64,000 nt of DNA from positions 558,001-622,000 of the forward strand of contig NZ_CP137142.1 of NCBI RefSeq assembly GCF_045287255.1, read 5' to 3'. Below the pieces are notes generated by a model. That model was not told the origin of the DNA and ran no database searches. It saw nothing but the letters and a program-made list of their open reading frames with translations. Shown piece after piece: positions 1 to 9,133 of the stretch (position 1 is its first letter; the number at the start of each line of letters is the position of its first letter). This DNA is from Henriciella sp045287255. GTDB taxonomy: Bacteria > Pseudomonadota > Alphaproteobacteria > Caulobacterales > Hyphomonadaceae. The position numbers were made by a program, and so were the translations under genes.

Positions 1-2
1 TC

Positions 3-578
3 CCGATCTGCGCAGGCGGCGAGCGTTTGAAAGGTGAGGATGGCAAGAAGGCCCATCCAACCCAGAAGCCTGAAGCCCTGTTACAGCGCATTCTGCTGGC
101 GACATCCAAGCCGGGCGATGTGATCCTTGATCCGTTCTCTGGCACAGGCACCACTGCGGCAGTCGCCAAGAAACTGGGTCGCGCCTATGTCGGCATCGAG
201 CAAGACCCAGCCTATATCCGTCTATCGCGCGCCCGCCTTGCCGGGATTACGCCGGTCGAAGGCGACATGCTCCAGGTTCAGGAAAGCAAAAAAGCGCTCC
301 CGCGTGTGCCATTCGGTGCGCTGGTCGAGAATGGCTGGCTTAAGCCGGGCGATCGCCTGTGGAGCCCAAAGAAGCGTTTTAATGCCCGTATCCGCATTGA
401 TGGTAGCCTAACCACGGGCGATGCCACCGGATCGATCCACCGTATGGGTGCGCATGTGCAGAAGGCTCCGGCCTGTAACGGCTGGACCTACTGGCATTAT
501 GAGGCGCAGGCCGGTGATCTGGCACCGATTGACCTGCTCCGCCGTCGTTATCGCCATGAAATGGGCCTGATGAGCTAA
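3..578 (+). CDS. ccrM: CcrM-type adenine-N6 DNA methyltransferase, 3' part only
   Basis: This is the C-terminal part of a beta-class adenine methyltransferase of the CcrM family, which methylates GANTC and links DNA replication to cell-cycle transcription in alphaproteobacteria. The frame is open from the window edge (first full codon at 3), so the TTG at 27 is not the start. Visible are the stretch GGERLKGEDGKKAHPTQKPE, the SAM-binding DPFSGTGTT, the following GRAYVGIE, and a C-terminal extension of about 90 residues with the LWSPKKRFNARIR and GSIHRMGAHVQ segments. That extension is the DNA-recognition tail that separates CcrM from shorter HinfI-like enzymes. The DPPY motif would lie upstream of the window. 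Confidence 0.9.
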   Translation, partial: PICAGGERLKGEDGKKAHPTQKPEALLQRILLATSKPGDVILDPFSGTGTTAAVAKKLGRAYVGIEQDPAYIRLSRARLAGITPVEGDMLQVQESKKALPRVPFGALVENGWLKPGDRLWSPKKRFNARIRIDGSLTTGDATGSIHRMGAHVQKAPACNGWTYWHYEAQAGDLAPIDLLRRRYRHEMGLMS

Positions 579-646
579 GGTCATACACCTATCATTACGC
601 ACAATTCCGGATCACATGCGCGCAGGGCTTATGCTGTCCTGCGCGT

Positions 647-1414
647 ATGACCTATATCACCCTGACGCCTGAAACGCTGGATGACGAGCATATTTGCTGC
701 GCTTTCTCCGACAAAAAATGCGTGAGCGGCTATCTCGCCAAGAAAGCCTGGTTAAAAGACGAATATGATCGCGGCTATCGGTTTGAGCGTCTGGATGAGC
801 GCGCGAAAGTCTTCATCGAACATGGTCCAGCCGAAGAGGCATGGGTGCCGATAGAGGCGCCGAACTATCTGCACCTTGGCTGTTTCTGGGTATCAGGGAA
901 GTATAAGAAAAACGGTCACGGCAAGGCACTTCTGCAAAAGGCCATAGAGGCTGCGAAAGAGCAGGGGCGTTCAGGGCTGGTCACCGTTGTCGGGACCAAG
1001 AAGAACCATTTCATGTCCGATGGGAAATGGCTCATCCGGCAGGGGTTTGAGGTCTGTGATCAGACCGAAGCCGGGTTTGACCTGATCTATCTGCCGCTTG
1101 CGCCAGAGGCCGAAAAACCGCGTTTCCGGGACAGTGCCCGGGTAGGCAAACCTGTCTCACAAAAGGGCTGTGTGGCTTACTATTCGAACCGCTGTCCGTT
1201 TACGGAGTTTCATGTCGGGCAGAACCTGAAAGAAGCCTGTGCCAATCGCGGTATTCCGCTTCAAGTGATAAAGCTGGAAACCAAGGCCCAAGCCCAGGAC
1301 GCGCCCAGCCCAGCGACGATTTTCAGCCTGTTCCTTGATGGCAAATTCATCACAACAGATCTCAGCGCCTGCATAGACAGCCGCTTTGATAAAGTCGTCG
1401 GTAAATACGCTTAA
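647..1414 (+). CDS. GNAT N-acetyltransferase with C-terminal YoaP-like domain
   Basis: This is a 255-residue protein with an N-terminal GNAT fold: the acetyl-CoA loop is visible around residues 83-95 (KYKKNGHGKALL). A second domain from about residue 155 begins with CVAYYSNRCPFTEF and resembles the YoaP domain of Bacillus YoaP. The substrate is unknown. The last 14 codons and the stop lie in a 54-bp sequence repeated at 2362-2415, where a second, slightly different copy of the same C-terminal codons remains. An adjacent methyltransferase gene has evidently been inserted at the 3' end, so the gene should be read together with its right flank. Confidence 0.75.
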   Translation: MTYITLTPETLDDEHICCAFSDKKCVSGYLAKKAWLKDEYDRGYRFERLDERAKVFIEHGPAEEAWVPIEAPNYLHLGCFWVSGKYKKNGHGKALLQKAIEAAKEQGRSGLVTVVGTKKNHFMSDGKWLIRQGFEVCDQTEAGFDLIYLPLAPEAEKPRFRDSARVGKPVSQKGCVAYYSNRCPFTEFHVGQNLKEACANRGIPLQVIKLETKAQAQDAPSPATIFSLFLDGKFITTDLSACIDSRFDKVVGKYA

Positions 1415-1424
1415 GCGCGCATAT
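1371..1424. repeat. 54-bp direct repeat, left copy (end of GNAT gene)
   Basis: This copy holds the last codons of the GNAT/YoaP gene plus its stop. It matches 2362-2415 at 47 of 54 positions. In frame it reads IDSRFDKVVGKYA-stop, against MDSRFDKVVGQHA-stop in the right copy. Several differences are silent, so the copies look like diverged alleles of a coding end rather than random similarity. Confidence 0.85.
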
Positions 1425-1525
1425 TTTGATCGGCTGAGTAAACATAAAAGGGGCTTAAGCAAATTTGGCTTTTGATTGACGCACGTATTTGATAGCTCTT
1501 CATTTTGGGATGCTCGAGGACCAGT

Positions 1526-2335
1526 ATGCCGGTTAAAAGTGCCACTTTATTTTTGCAGAGACACATTCGACAATTGCTTGGTAAGCCCGTTGTTGAAGAG
1601 TCAAATAATCTGCCAAAGCTGGAGAAAATCCGGCGACACCTTCTGCTAGGTAAGAGCTGGCGATATTTGAGATACGTGCATTTGCGGGATGCTTTGCTGC
1701 GAATTAGTGATGATATTAAAACAGTTGGTGTCGTTGGAGCTGGCGGTGGATTTGCCGAGTTTGCGCTCGCAATTGAGTTTCCCCACATCCATTTCACCCT
1801 GACGGACATTATTGACGACACGTACCCACGATTTCAGAATGTGATGAAGCTGAGCTGGGACTGGGATATTAACAATATCGACTTTCGGGTATGGGATGTG
1901 CTCACCCCGACATCACGCCGGTTTGATCTTGTCTGTTCGACTGAGGTCTTGGAGCATATTCTCGAAGACGATCTTGCCGCGAGCCGCATGCGTGATGCAG
2001 CTCTGAAATACGTTTATTGCCTTGTGCCATTTGGTAGCAAAACAGAAAATGACGATCCGGATGTTCGGGAATACGCGCTCAAAACCCATGGTCATCATGT
2101 ATTTGGCTATGATGCGCAGAGACTTGAGGCATTATTCCCAAACCCTGAATTCCTTGCCGGGGCTTATTTTGATGATGCGGGGCAGAAATTGCGTGCTCAG
2201 CTCGGTGCGCTTGATACAGAGGAGATCACGGCGCAAATAAAGGCCCTCACGGCGCTTGGTGAAAAAGACTTACAAGATCGAATTCCGGATACGCCTTTTG
2301 AAGGACAGGGCATCAAGATTCTTTCTCGGGTTTGA
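1526..2335 (+). CDS. class I SAM-dependent methyltransferase
   Basis: The 269-residue protein has a class I methyltransferase core. Motif I is VGVVGAGGGFAEFAL, followed by an acidic end to strand 2 (TLTDIIDD) and the post-II stretch FDLVCSTEVLEHILEDD, a form common in small-molecule or sugar methyltransferases of the Methyltransf_11/25 type. The ATG at 1526 is chosen because GAGGA lies 5 bases upstream; a TTG at 1505 in the same frame has no such site. The gene is AT-richer than its neighbours and sits between two copies of a 54-bp repeat, both signs of horizontal arrival. The substrate cannot be told. Confidence 0.7.
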   Translation: MPVKSATLFLQRHIRQLLGKPVVEESNNLPKLEKIRRHLLLGKSWRYLRYVHLRDALLRISDDIKTVGVVGAGGGFAEFALAIEFPHIHFTLTDIIDDTYPRFQNVMKLSWDWDINNIDFRVWDVLTPTSRRFDLVCSTEVLEHILEDDLAASRMRDAALKYVYCLVPFGSKTENDDPDVREYALKTHGHHVFGYDAQRLEALFPNPEFLAGAYFDDAGQKLRAQLGALDTEEITAQIKALTALGEKDLQDRIPDTPFEGQGIKILSRV

Positions 2336-2361
2336 GCTTACGAATTTGCCTCCCGATACCC

Positions 2362-2415
2362 GTATGGATAGCCGCTTTGACAAAGTCGTAGGTCAACACG
2401 CTTAAGCGCGCATAT
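2362..2415. repeat. 54-bp direct repeat, right copy (decayed GNAT 3' end joined to lrp 3' end)
   Basis: This is the second copy of the GNAT C-terminal codons, with stop, now detached from any open gene. It overlaps the stop of the convergent Lrp gene through the palindrome GCTTAAGC, which holds both TAA stops. The left copy also keeps the last Lrp codons, so the ancestral GNAT/Lrp convergent junction is what was duplicated. Confidence 0.8.
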
Positions 2416-2854
2416 CCTTTGGTGAAGACAGAGCGATATAGGATGTTATGCTGCTCACCTCCGGGACGGTGCCGAGCGTTTCAGAGTGGAAGGTTTTATA
2501 GGCTTCCAGATCAGCAACCTCGACCCGCAGCAGATATTCCACTGACCCGGTAATATTGTGGCACTCGCGGACCTCAGGTGTTTTTTGCATCGCCTTTTCA
2601 AATGCTTGGGCATCCTTTTTCAAGTGCGCTGACAAGCCAACCATGACAAAGACCGTCACAGCACCGCCAAGCCGGTTGCGATCAAGGATTGCCCGGTAAC
2701 CCTTGATCAGGCCAGTGCGTTCCAATTCCTGAACCCGGCGCAGGCAGGCTGAGGGAGAGAGGCCGACTCGCTGTGCGAGCTCCGCATTGCTCACCCGGCC
2801 ATCTTGCTCAAGCTCATGCAATATTCTGTGATTTATGGTATCTATTTCGATCAT
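2402..2854 (-). CDS. Lrp/AsnC family transcriptional regulator
   Basis: The roughly 150-residue protein has an N-terminal winged helix (IDTINHRILHELEQDG, then a recognition helix around LSPSACLRRVQELE) and a C-terminal RAM/ligand-binding domain ending near EVSSITSYIALS. Lrp/AsnC proteins form octamers that respond to amino acids. It is divergently placed, with about 95 bp between, from an indoleamine 2,3-dioxygenase gene, so tryptophan or a tryptophan metabolite is a reasonable guess for the signal. The ATG giving MIEIDTIN is preferred over an upstream TTG that lacks a ribosome binding site. Confidence 0.85.
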   Translation of the reverse strand: MIEIDTINHRILHELEQDGRVSNAELAQRVGLSPSACLRRVQELERTGLIKGYRAILDRNRLGGAVTVFVMVGLSAHLKKDAQAFEKAMQKTPEVRECHNITGSVEYLLRVEVADLEAYKTFHSETLGTVPEVSSITSYIALSSPKDMRA

Positions 2855-2948
2855 TAATTGCTCAAATAGAATCAAAAGAGCGCTAAAAGCAAGGATATTC
2901 AGTTGATTTTCGCGTATTCTTGCGTTTTCAGATAGTCGGGAGGCTCCG

Positions 2949-4127
2949 ATGCCGATTCAATCTTTAGACGCTTATGATATGTCCGCCGAGCGCGGTTTCC
3001 TGTGCCGCTATGATGCCGGAGCGGTTGTGTTGGATGAAGACTGGCTGCTCGCCAGCGAAGTCGCGATGACCCTGCCACAGGTTATGCCGAGTGGTCAGGT
3101 GCGCACTTTTCTTGAGGAAGAGTTGCCCGGCGGCGATATCGTTGATGATCTGCCACGCTTGAATGACCAGCAGGCCCGTATGGCCATGGTGCATTATTCT
3201 TTCATGGTGCAGGCCTATGTCTGGGGCGAACCTGACGCTCCAACTTCGCTACCGGAAGTTCTCGCGCGCCCAATGGTGGCGCTGGCCGACCGCCTCGGTC
3301 AGCAGCCGCTCTTGCCCTATACGGGCTATGTGCTCGACAATTGGTCAATGATCGACCCGGACGGGCCAATCGATCTTTCAAACACGTATATGATCCAGAA
3401 CTTCCTCTCCGGCCTGGATGAGGCCTGGTTTGTGCTCGTCCATGTCGCGATTGAAGCGCGGGCAGGGGCGGCGCTTGATGCCTTCGGTCGGATTGTTGCC
3501 CATGTTGAGGCTGGCAATGCCGCAGGTGTGCAGGCTGAACTCGAAGCCATGGCAGAGGTCTGGAAAGACATAAACGGCATCTTCGACCGTATGCCAGAGG
3601 CTTGCGATCCTTACATCTATTTTGAGCGCGTCCGTCCTTACATCCATGGCTGGAAGGATAATCCCGCCCTGCCTAACGGACTCATCTATGAGGGCGTTGA
3701 GAAGTATAATGGCCAGCCGCAAGCTTTCCGCGGGCAAACCGGATCACAGTCTTCCATCGTGCCCTCCATGGATGCCTTGCTGGGTGTTGGCCATGCTGCT
3801 GATCCGCTCAAAGCCTATCTTGATGAGCTGCACATCTATCGCCCTCCGGGCCATCGTCGTTTCATCGAGGATGTTCGCGCCTCCAGCAATTTGCGAGCCT
3901 TCGTGTCGGAGCAGGGGAATCCAGATCTGACGCAGGCCTACAATGCGATTGTGCAGGCCGTCGCTGACTTCCGCTCGCGCCATCTGGAATACGCGGCGAG
4001 CTATATCAACAAGCAGAATCGCGGCGCGACCGGGAATGATGTCGAGGTCGGTACGGGTGGTACACCCTTCATGAAATATCTGAAGAAGCACCGGGACGAG
4101 ACCCGCGAGCGCTTGCTGGCGGTCTAG
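2949..4127 (+). CDS. indoleamine 2,3-dioxygenase family haem enzyme
   Basis: The 392-residue protein matches indoleamine 2,3-dioxygenases, which open the indole ring of tryptophan to N-formylkynurenine using haem and O2. Key segments are the distal-pocket stretch AFRGQTGSQSSIVPSMDALLG, PPGHRRFIEDV, the proximal haem ligand His345 in DFRSRHLEYAASYI, and the C-terminal GTGGTPFMKYLKK loop. These align in order with the corresponding human IDO1 segments around Phe226/Arg231, His346 and the GTGGT loop. It stands alone; no kynureninase or formamidase gene is beside it. The divergent Lrp-type gene is the likely regulator. Confidence 0.85.
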   Translation: MPIQSLDAYDMSAERGFLCRYDAGAVVLDEDWLLASEVAMTLPQVMPSGQVRTFLEEELPGGDIVDDLPRLNDQQARMAMVHYSFMVQAYVWGEPDAPTSLPEVLARPMVALADRLGQQPLLPYTGYVLDNWSMIDPDGPIDLSNTYMIQNFLSGLDEAWFVLVHVAIEARAGAALDAFGRIVAHVEAGNAAGVQAELEAMAEVWKDINGIFDRMPEACDPYIYFERVRPYIHGWKDNPALPNGLIYEGVEKYNGQPQAFRGQTGSQSSIVPSMDALLGVGHAADPLKAYLDELHIYRPPGHRRFIEDVRASSNLRAFVSEQGNPDLTQAYNAIVQAVADFRSRHLEYAASYINKQNRGATGNDVEVGTGGTPFMKYLKKHRDETRERLLAV

Positions 4128-4133
4128 TCCTCG

Positions 4134-6083
4134 TTAAGAGCGCTGACGCCGCCCGGCGGGCATCCTGTAACTGGGTTTCTTCGCTGGGGCGGCGCTTGGC
4201 GAAGTGCCATCGCTATAGGGGCCTTTTGGCTTCTTCCCCGCAGCAATATCAGCAAGGCGCATCTTGGCATATTGGCCCGGCGCCTTGCCCAGCTTGTGCT
4301 TCTTGGGCGGGGTTGCCTCGATCTTGTCGCCACACAGGGGCTTGAGCCAGTTCCACCAGCTCGGCCACCAGGAACCTTCAATCTCTTCGGCATGGCTTAG
4401 CCAGTTGCCCGGATTATCCGGCAGGTCATGATTGACCCAGTGCTGGTACTTGTTCGCGTTCGGGTGATTGATCACCCCGGCAATATGGCCTGACCCGGCA
4501 AGTGTGAAGCGAACATCGCCGCCGAAATTCTGTGCGCCGCGATAAATCGAATGCCAGGGGCAGATATGGTCGCTGCGGCTGGCTTGAATAAAGACGGGTA
4601 CATCAATGTCACCCATTGAAACGGGGTGACCAAACACTTCGAAATTGCCCTCTGAAAGGGCGTTTTCATTATAGAGGCTTTTCAGATAGGTCTGATGCGT
4701 CGGGCCTGGAATATTTGTCTGGTCGGCATTCCAGTAGAGCAGGTCAAACGGCTTTGGCTGTTTGCCCATCATGTAATTATCAACGACATAGCGCCAGACG
4801 AGATCAGCCGGACGCAGCCAGTTAAAGGTCTCGCCCATCATCTCACCTGGCATCATGCCGTCATGATCGGCAATCACATCGCCAATCTGATCAATTGCAG
4901 CCTCATCGGTGAAGATTTTCAATTCTCCAGCATTGCTGAAGTCAGACTGTGAGGCAAAATAGGTTGCGGATTTGATCCGCTCGTCGCCAACCTGCGCCAT
5001 ATGCGCCAGCGCTGAGGTGAGCAGCGTGCCGCCAATGCAATAACCGATCGTGTTGACGTCTTTTGCACCGGTTTCCGCCGTCACAGCATTCAGCGCTGCC
5101 AACACGCCATGCTCGACATAGTCATCCCAGGTATAATGCTTGGTCTCGTCATCGGCTGAGCGCCAGGAGACAAGGAACGTGTTTACACGCTGTCCCAGCA
5201 ACCAGCGGATCATGGAATTCTCCGGCTGCAGGTCGAGAATGTAGAATTTGTTGATCCATGGCGGGAAGATCAGCATCGGCCGCTCACGCACTTTCTTGCG
5301 TGTCGGATTATAGTGAATGATCTCGATCAGCTTGTTGCGATAAACCACTTCACCTTCAGCCGTGGCAATATTTTCGCCGAGCTGGAAAGCGCTCTCATCG
5401 CTTTGTGAGATGGCGAACCGGCCCTTACCGCGCTGCAGGTCGGCGCGGGCATTGCGCAGGCCCTGAACCAAGCTCTCGCCGCCGGTTTCAATCATCGCGC
5501 GCAGAGCGGCAGGATTGCTGGCAGGCAGGTTCGATGGCGACATTGCGTCGATCATCTGGCTGGTAAAGAAATGGGCTTTGGTCCGTTCTGCGTCTGTAAG
5601 ATCATCTCCAGCAGCGTCGACGAGGCTTTTTAGCCAGTCGGCATTCAGCATCCACGACCGACGCATGAAGTCCAGCATTGGGTTGCTGGACCATTCCGGG
5701 TCACTGAAGCGCCGATCTCGTGGCAGTTCTCCGCCCATGGACATGGACTGGAACAGGTTCATCCAGCCAGTCATATAAGTCATCATCGCCTGCGCCATGC
5801 GATCAGGCCTTGCGGCAACGGCTTGGGCGAGCTTGGTCTGGATTTCCAGAGCGCCAAATGGGTCAGGGCGCTGCGGCGCGGGCGGCGCTTTTTCCTGCAG
5901 CGCCGCCATGTCCGCCATCAGGGCCTGCGCTTCCAGTCCGGCCTGCATTAAATTCTGAGTCAAAGCCTGAGTCTTGCTTGGGTCAAGATCGCCCATCGCC
6001 TTCATCAACGGCGTTTCCAGCCATGTGTTCATATCAAACTGTTTGGTCATGTGACCCGGTCTCGCATTTCTTGCAGAACCCAT
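4134..6083 (-). CDS. phaC: class I poly(R)-hydroxyalkanoate synthase
   Basis: The 649-residue enzyme polymerises hydroxyacyl-CoA into storage granules. The lipase-like box GYCIGG carries the nucleophile Cys349. The other members of the triad are Asp505 (SRSDHICPW) and His533 (SGHIAGVIN). The N-terminal PhaC_N domain is present (SNPMLDFMRRSW, RNKLIEIIHY). Length and residues fit class I enzymes that act without PhaE or PhaR. There are two possible starts: the ATG at 6083 with an AAGGGG about 11 bases upstream, or an ATG 11 codons later at 6050. No phaA, phaB or phasin gene lies next to it. It is convergent with the dioxygenase gene, leaving 6 bp. Confidence 0.95.
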   Translation of the reverse strand: MGSARNARPGHMTKQFDMNTWLETPLMKAMGDLDPSKTQALTQNLMQAGLEAQALMADMAALQEKAPPAPQRPDPFGALEIQTKLAQAVAARPDRMAQAMMTYMTGWMNLFQSMSMGGELPRDRRFSDPEWSSNPMLDFMRRSWMLNADWLKSLVDAAGDDLTDAERTKAHFFTSQMIDAMSPSNLPASNPAALRAMIETGGESLVQGLRNARADLQRGKGRFAISQSDESAFQLGENIATAEGEVVYRNKLIEIIHYNPTRKKVRERPMLIFPPWINKFYILDLQPENSMIRWLLGQRVNTFLVSWRSADDETKHYTWDDYVEHGVLAALNAVTAETGAKDVNTIGYCIGGTLLTSALAHMAQVGDERIKSATYFASQSDFSNAGELKIFTDEAAIDQIGDVIADHDGMMPGEMMGETFNWLRPADLVWRYVVDNYMMGKQPKPFDLLYWNADQTNIPGPTHQTYLKSLYNENALSEGNFEVFGHPVSMGDIDVPVFIQASRSDHICPWHSIYRGAQNFGGDVRFTLAGSGHIAGVINHPNANKYQHWVNHDLPDNPGNWLSHAEEIEGSWWPSWWNWLKPLCGDKIEATPPKKHKLGKAPGQYAKMRLADIAAGKKPKGPYSDGTSPSAAPAKKPSYRMPAGRRQRS

Positions 6084-6133
6084 GTAGGACTAAACCCCTT
6101 GATTTATAATGAGTCCAGTCGGGGAATTGGCGT

Positions 6134-6538
6134 ATGCGCGCTATCATTTTGGTAACACTTCTTATCGCGACCGGGTGCGCAAGCTCCCTGGAGCGGATTA
6201 ATGAAGTGCGGGAGGCTGCCCCGGAATGGTATAAAGAGCGCCGGGTTGAACTGGCTGGAGAAGATTATCCAAGCATCGCGGATATGCCGACCATCACGGC
6301 GGATACGCGCCCCGGCCAAACTCTGCCAGAGGCTGAAGCTGCAACACTGGCCGCGCTTGAGGCCTTGTTGACCGATCCGCGTAATCGCCCGGTTGAAGAG
6401 ACCGGCGAGGAGATGCGGGCCTGGTCTGCGGCGGTCCGCGCCGACCTTGATCGTCAGATTCCCCCTGCGGATTTCTTGACGGATGAAGAAGTTGCTGCGC
6501 TTAAAGCAATATTCGACACGGCGCGCGCACGCCTTTAA
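6134..6538 (+). CDS. small predicted lipoprotein
   Basis: The 134-residue protein has a lipoprotein signal: MRAIILVTLLIATGC, with Cys15 as the lipidation site. The mature part is acidic, Ala/Glu-rich and probably helical. I recognise no domain. It is divergent from phaC (50 bp between starts) and lies about 60 bp before the aminotransferase gene, so its functional context is unclear. Confidence 0.7.
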   Translation: MRAIILVTLLIATGCASSLERINEVREAAPEWYKERRVELAGEDYPSIADMPTITADTRPGQTLPEAEAATLAALEALLTDPRNRPVEETGEEMRAWSAAVRADLDRQIPPADFLTDEEVAALKAIFDTARARL

Positions 6539-6599
6539 GCCACCTTAATTCCCACTCAAACCAATGTCCCAACCCAAACCAAGATAATCGGAGTCCGCC

Positions 6600-7814
6600 A
6601 TGCGCGGTGAGTTTCACAAGATCAGGCGTTTGCCACCCTATGTTTTCGAGCAGGTTCACCGCCGCAAGGCAGAGCTGCGCGGACAGGGGGCAGATATTAT
6701 CGACCTCTCTATGGGCAACCCGGATATGCCGGCCCCGGCCCATGTCGTGCAGAAACTCGCCGAAACTGCCGCCAAGCCCAATGTGCACGGCTATTCGGCC
6801 TCGCGCGGCATTCCGGGCCTGCGCCGGGCGCTGACCGATTATTACAAACGCCGCTTTGATGTGGTGCTCGACAAGGACCGTGAGGTGATTGTCACGCTCG
6901 GCTCCAAGGAAGGCTTTGCCAATCTCGCCCAGGCTATTACGGCGCCGGGCGACATTATTCTCGCGCCGGACCCGTCTTACCCGCTGCATCATTTCGGTTT
7001 TATCATGGCCGGGGCGTCGATCCGTGCTGTGCCCGCGCCAACACCGGAAGCCTATCTGCGCGGGATTGAGCATGCGATCCGCTATTCAGTGCCGCCGCCA
7101 ACGGCGATGGTGCTGTGCTATCCATCCAATCCGACGGCTGATGTTTGCGACATCGAGTTTTACCGTGATGCGGTCAAACTCGCCAAGAAGCATGATCTCT
7201 GGATCCTCTCTGACCTCGCTTATAATGAGATTTATTTTGAGGAGCCGACACCATCCATCCTGCAGGTTCCTGGCGCGAAAGATATTGCGGTTGAAACCAC
7301 AACCATGTCGAAAACCTATTCCATGGCCGGATGGCGGATCGGGTTTGCCGCGGGCAATGAGCGCCTGATTGGCGCGCTGGCCCGGGTGAAATCCTATCTC
7401 GATTACGGGGCGTTCACGCCGATTCAGGTCGCCGCTTGTGCGGCTCTCGATGGCCCGCAGGATTGCGTCGATGAGTTCCGCCAGATCTATCGCTCGCGAC
7501 GCGACGCGCTGGTCGAGAGCTTTGGTCGGTCCGGCTGGGATGTACCCAGCCCGAAAGCGTCCATGTTCGCCTGGGCGGCTCTGCCAGAGCAATGTGCTGG
7601 GATGAGCAGTCTCGATTTTGCCCTCAAGCTGATGAACGAAGCCCATGTTGCGGTAACGCCGGGCAGCGGCTTTGGTGAGCAGGGCGATGGTTATGTCCGC
7701 ATTGCTCTGGTTGAGAATGAACAGCGCATTCGACAGGCGGCGCGTAATATTAAACGCTTCCTCGCCAGCATGGCAGAAGACAGCGACACTACCCTGCGGA
7801 GAACGGGTTCTTGA
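6600..7814 (+). CDS. class I/II PLP-dependent aminotransferase (AlaC-like)
   Basis: The 404-residue fold-type I aminotransferase has its PLP lysine at Lys238 (TTMSKTYSMAG), with Asn177 (YPSNPTA), Asp205 (LSDLAYNEIYF) and Arg246 (GWRIGF) as cofactor contacts. It is closest to the glutamate-pyruvate aminotransferases AlaC/YfdZ. The stop overlaps the start of homoserine dehydrogenase (TTGA at 7811-7814), so the two are translationally coupled, as in other Caulobacter relatives. The operon suggests a role in aspartate-family or alanine metabolism; substrate specificity is inferred. Confidence 0.88.
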   Translation: MRGEFHKIRRLPPYVFEQVHRRKAELRGQGADIIDLSMGNPDMPAPAHVVQKLAETAAKPNVHGYSASRGIPGLRRALTDYYKRRFDVVLDKDREVIVTLGSKEGFANLAQAITAPGDIILAPDPSYPLHHFGFIMAGASIRAVPAPTPEAYLRGIEHAIRYSVPPPTAMVLCYPSNPTADVCDIEFYRDAVKLAKKHDLWILSDLAYNEIYFEEPTPSILQVPGAKDIAVETTTMSKTYSMAGWRIGFAAGNERLIGALARVKSYLDYGAFTPIQVAACAALDGPQDCVDEFRQIYRSRRDALVESFGRSGWDVPSPKASMFAWAALPEQCAGMSSLDFALKLMNEAHVAVTPGSGFGEQGDGYVRIALVENEQRIRQAARNIKRFLASMAEDSDTTLRRTGS

Positions 7815-9094
7815 AAACTGTAAAACTTGGAATCGCTGGGCTCGGCCATGTTGGCTGCGGTCTGATCAAGCTGGTCGAGGATCAGGCGAACCTGCGCCTT
7901 CCGGGCAAGGTGGAAATTGTTGGTGTGTCCGCGCGTTCGCGTAACCGCAACCGCCCGGTCGATATTTCCGGCTATCGCTGGTTCGATGATGCCGCCACCC
8001 TGGCTGAAGATCCTGAGGTTGATGTCTTCGTTGAACTGATGGGCGGCTCAGATGGCCCGGCCAAGTTCGCCGTTGAAGAGGCGATCAAGTATGGCAAACA
8101 TGTCGTCACTGCGAACAAAGCTCTGATCGCCATGCATGGCCAAGCGCTGGAAGAGCAAGCGCAAGCCAAAGGTGTGGACCTGATGTTTGAGGCCGCTGTG
8201 GCAGGCGGTGTTCCCATCGTGCGGGTTCTGCGGGACAGCCTGACGGGTGTTGCGGTTAATAGGGTCAGCGGCATCCTGAATGGCACGTGTAATTACCTGA
8301 CGACCGAAATGCTCGGGACAGGTCGCAGTTATGAAGAGGTGCTCGAAGAGGCCCAAAGGCTCGGCTATGCCGAAGCGGACCCCTATCTTGATGTGTCGGG
8401 CATGGATGCGGCGCATAAAGCGGCCATCCTCGCTTCGATTGCTTTCACCGCTGATCTCGATTTCGACAAGGTCAGCGTCAAAGGCGTTGATACGCTGGAG
8501 CTGCTTGACCTCGTTCTGGCTGACCGTCTGGGCCTGAAGATCAAGCTGATCGCTGAAGGTCTGCTGACACAGGATGGTGTCGTCACGCGCGTTGCGCCGA
8601 AAGCCCTCCCTTTTGACCATCCACTGGCGCGGATTGATGGCGCGCTGAACACTGTACGGGTTGAGGGTGATCCGCTTGGTGCTGTCACACTGACCGGGCC
8701 AGGCGCAGGGCCGGGGCCGACCGCGAGCGCTGTGATGGGCGATATTGCCAAACTGTTCAGCCCGACGGCACGCAGCCCATTTGGCCGCGCGGCTCACCAT
8801 ACCGTCCGGCAGTTTGTTCCAGCCACAGCTGACGAACGTGCGGCATTCTTTATTCGTGTGGGGCTGGCGGACCGCCCCGGCGCACTTGCCAAACTTTCAG
8901 AAGCCCTCGCAGCGAGCGCGGTTTCGGTTGACAAGTTGTTGCAGGATTCAGCTGATGACAACGATGTCTCACCCGTTGCAATTGTCACCCATACGTGTAG
9001 TCGCGGGGACATTGACGCTGCGACTGAACGTGTGACGTCTCTGGAAACAACAGTTGGTGCCCCGCAAGTCATCGCGATTGATACGGCGCACTGA
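7811..9094 (+). CDS. hom: homoserine dehydrogenase
   Basis: The 427-residue enzyme reduces aspartate semialdehyde to homoserine for threonine and methionine synthesis. It has an N-terminal Rossmann motif (GIAGLGHVGCGLIKL), the central catalytic domain with GILNGTCNYLTTEM and YAEADPYLDVSGMDAAHKAA, and a C-terminal ACT domain from about residue 338 (FFIRVGLADRPGALAKLSEAL), the usual site of threonine feedback. It starts with TTG overlapping the preceding stop. It is followed 39 bp later by glpX, an arrangement kept in many alphaproteobacteria. Confidence 0.95.
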   Translation: MKTVKLGIAGLGHVGCGLIKLVEDQANLRLPGKVEIVGVSARSRNRNRPVDISGYRWFDDAATLAEDPEVDVFVELMGGSDGPAKFAVEEAIKYGKHVVTANKALIAMHGQALEEQAQAKGVDLMFEAAVAGGVPIVRVLRDSLTGVAVNRVSGILNGTCNYLTTEMLGTGRSYEEVLEEAQRLGYAEADPYLDVSGMDAAHKAAILASIAFTADLDFDKVSVKGVDTLELLDLVLADRLGLKIKLIAEGLLTQDGVVTRVAPKALPFDHPLARIDGALNTVRVEGDPLGAVTLTGPGAGPGPTASAVMGDIAKLFSPTARSPFGRAAHHTVRQFVPATADERAAFFIRVGLADRPGALAKLSEALAASAVSVDKLLQDSADDNDVSPVAIVTHTCSRGDIDAATERVTSLETTVGAPQVIAIDTAH

Positions 9095-9133
9095 TCTTAT
9101 AGCGAAGTACAGGGGACTTCGGGGAGTATAGAA

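Noticed and set aside
1411..1821. Minus-strand frame ending with the same MRA codons as the Lrp gene
   Set aside because: It is not a gene; it ends this way only because the Lrp 3' codons were duplicated with the 54-bp repeat, and it opposes the methyltransferase.
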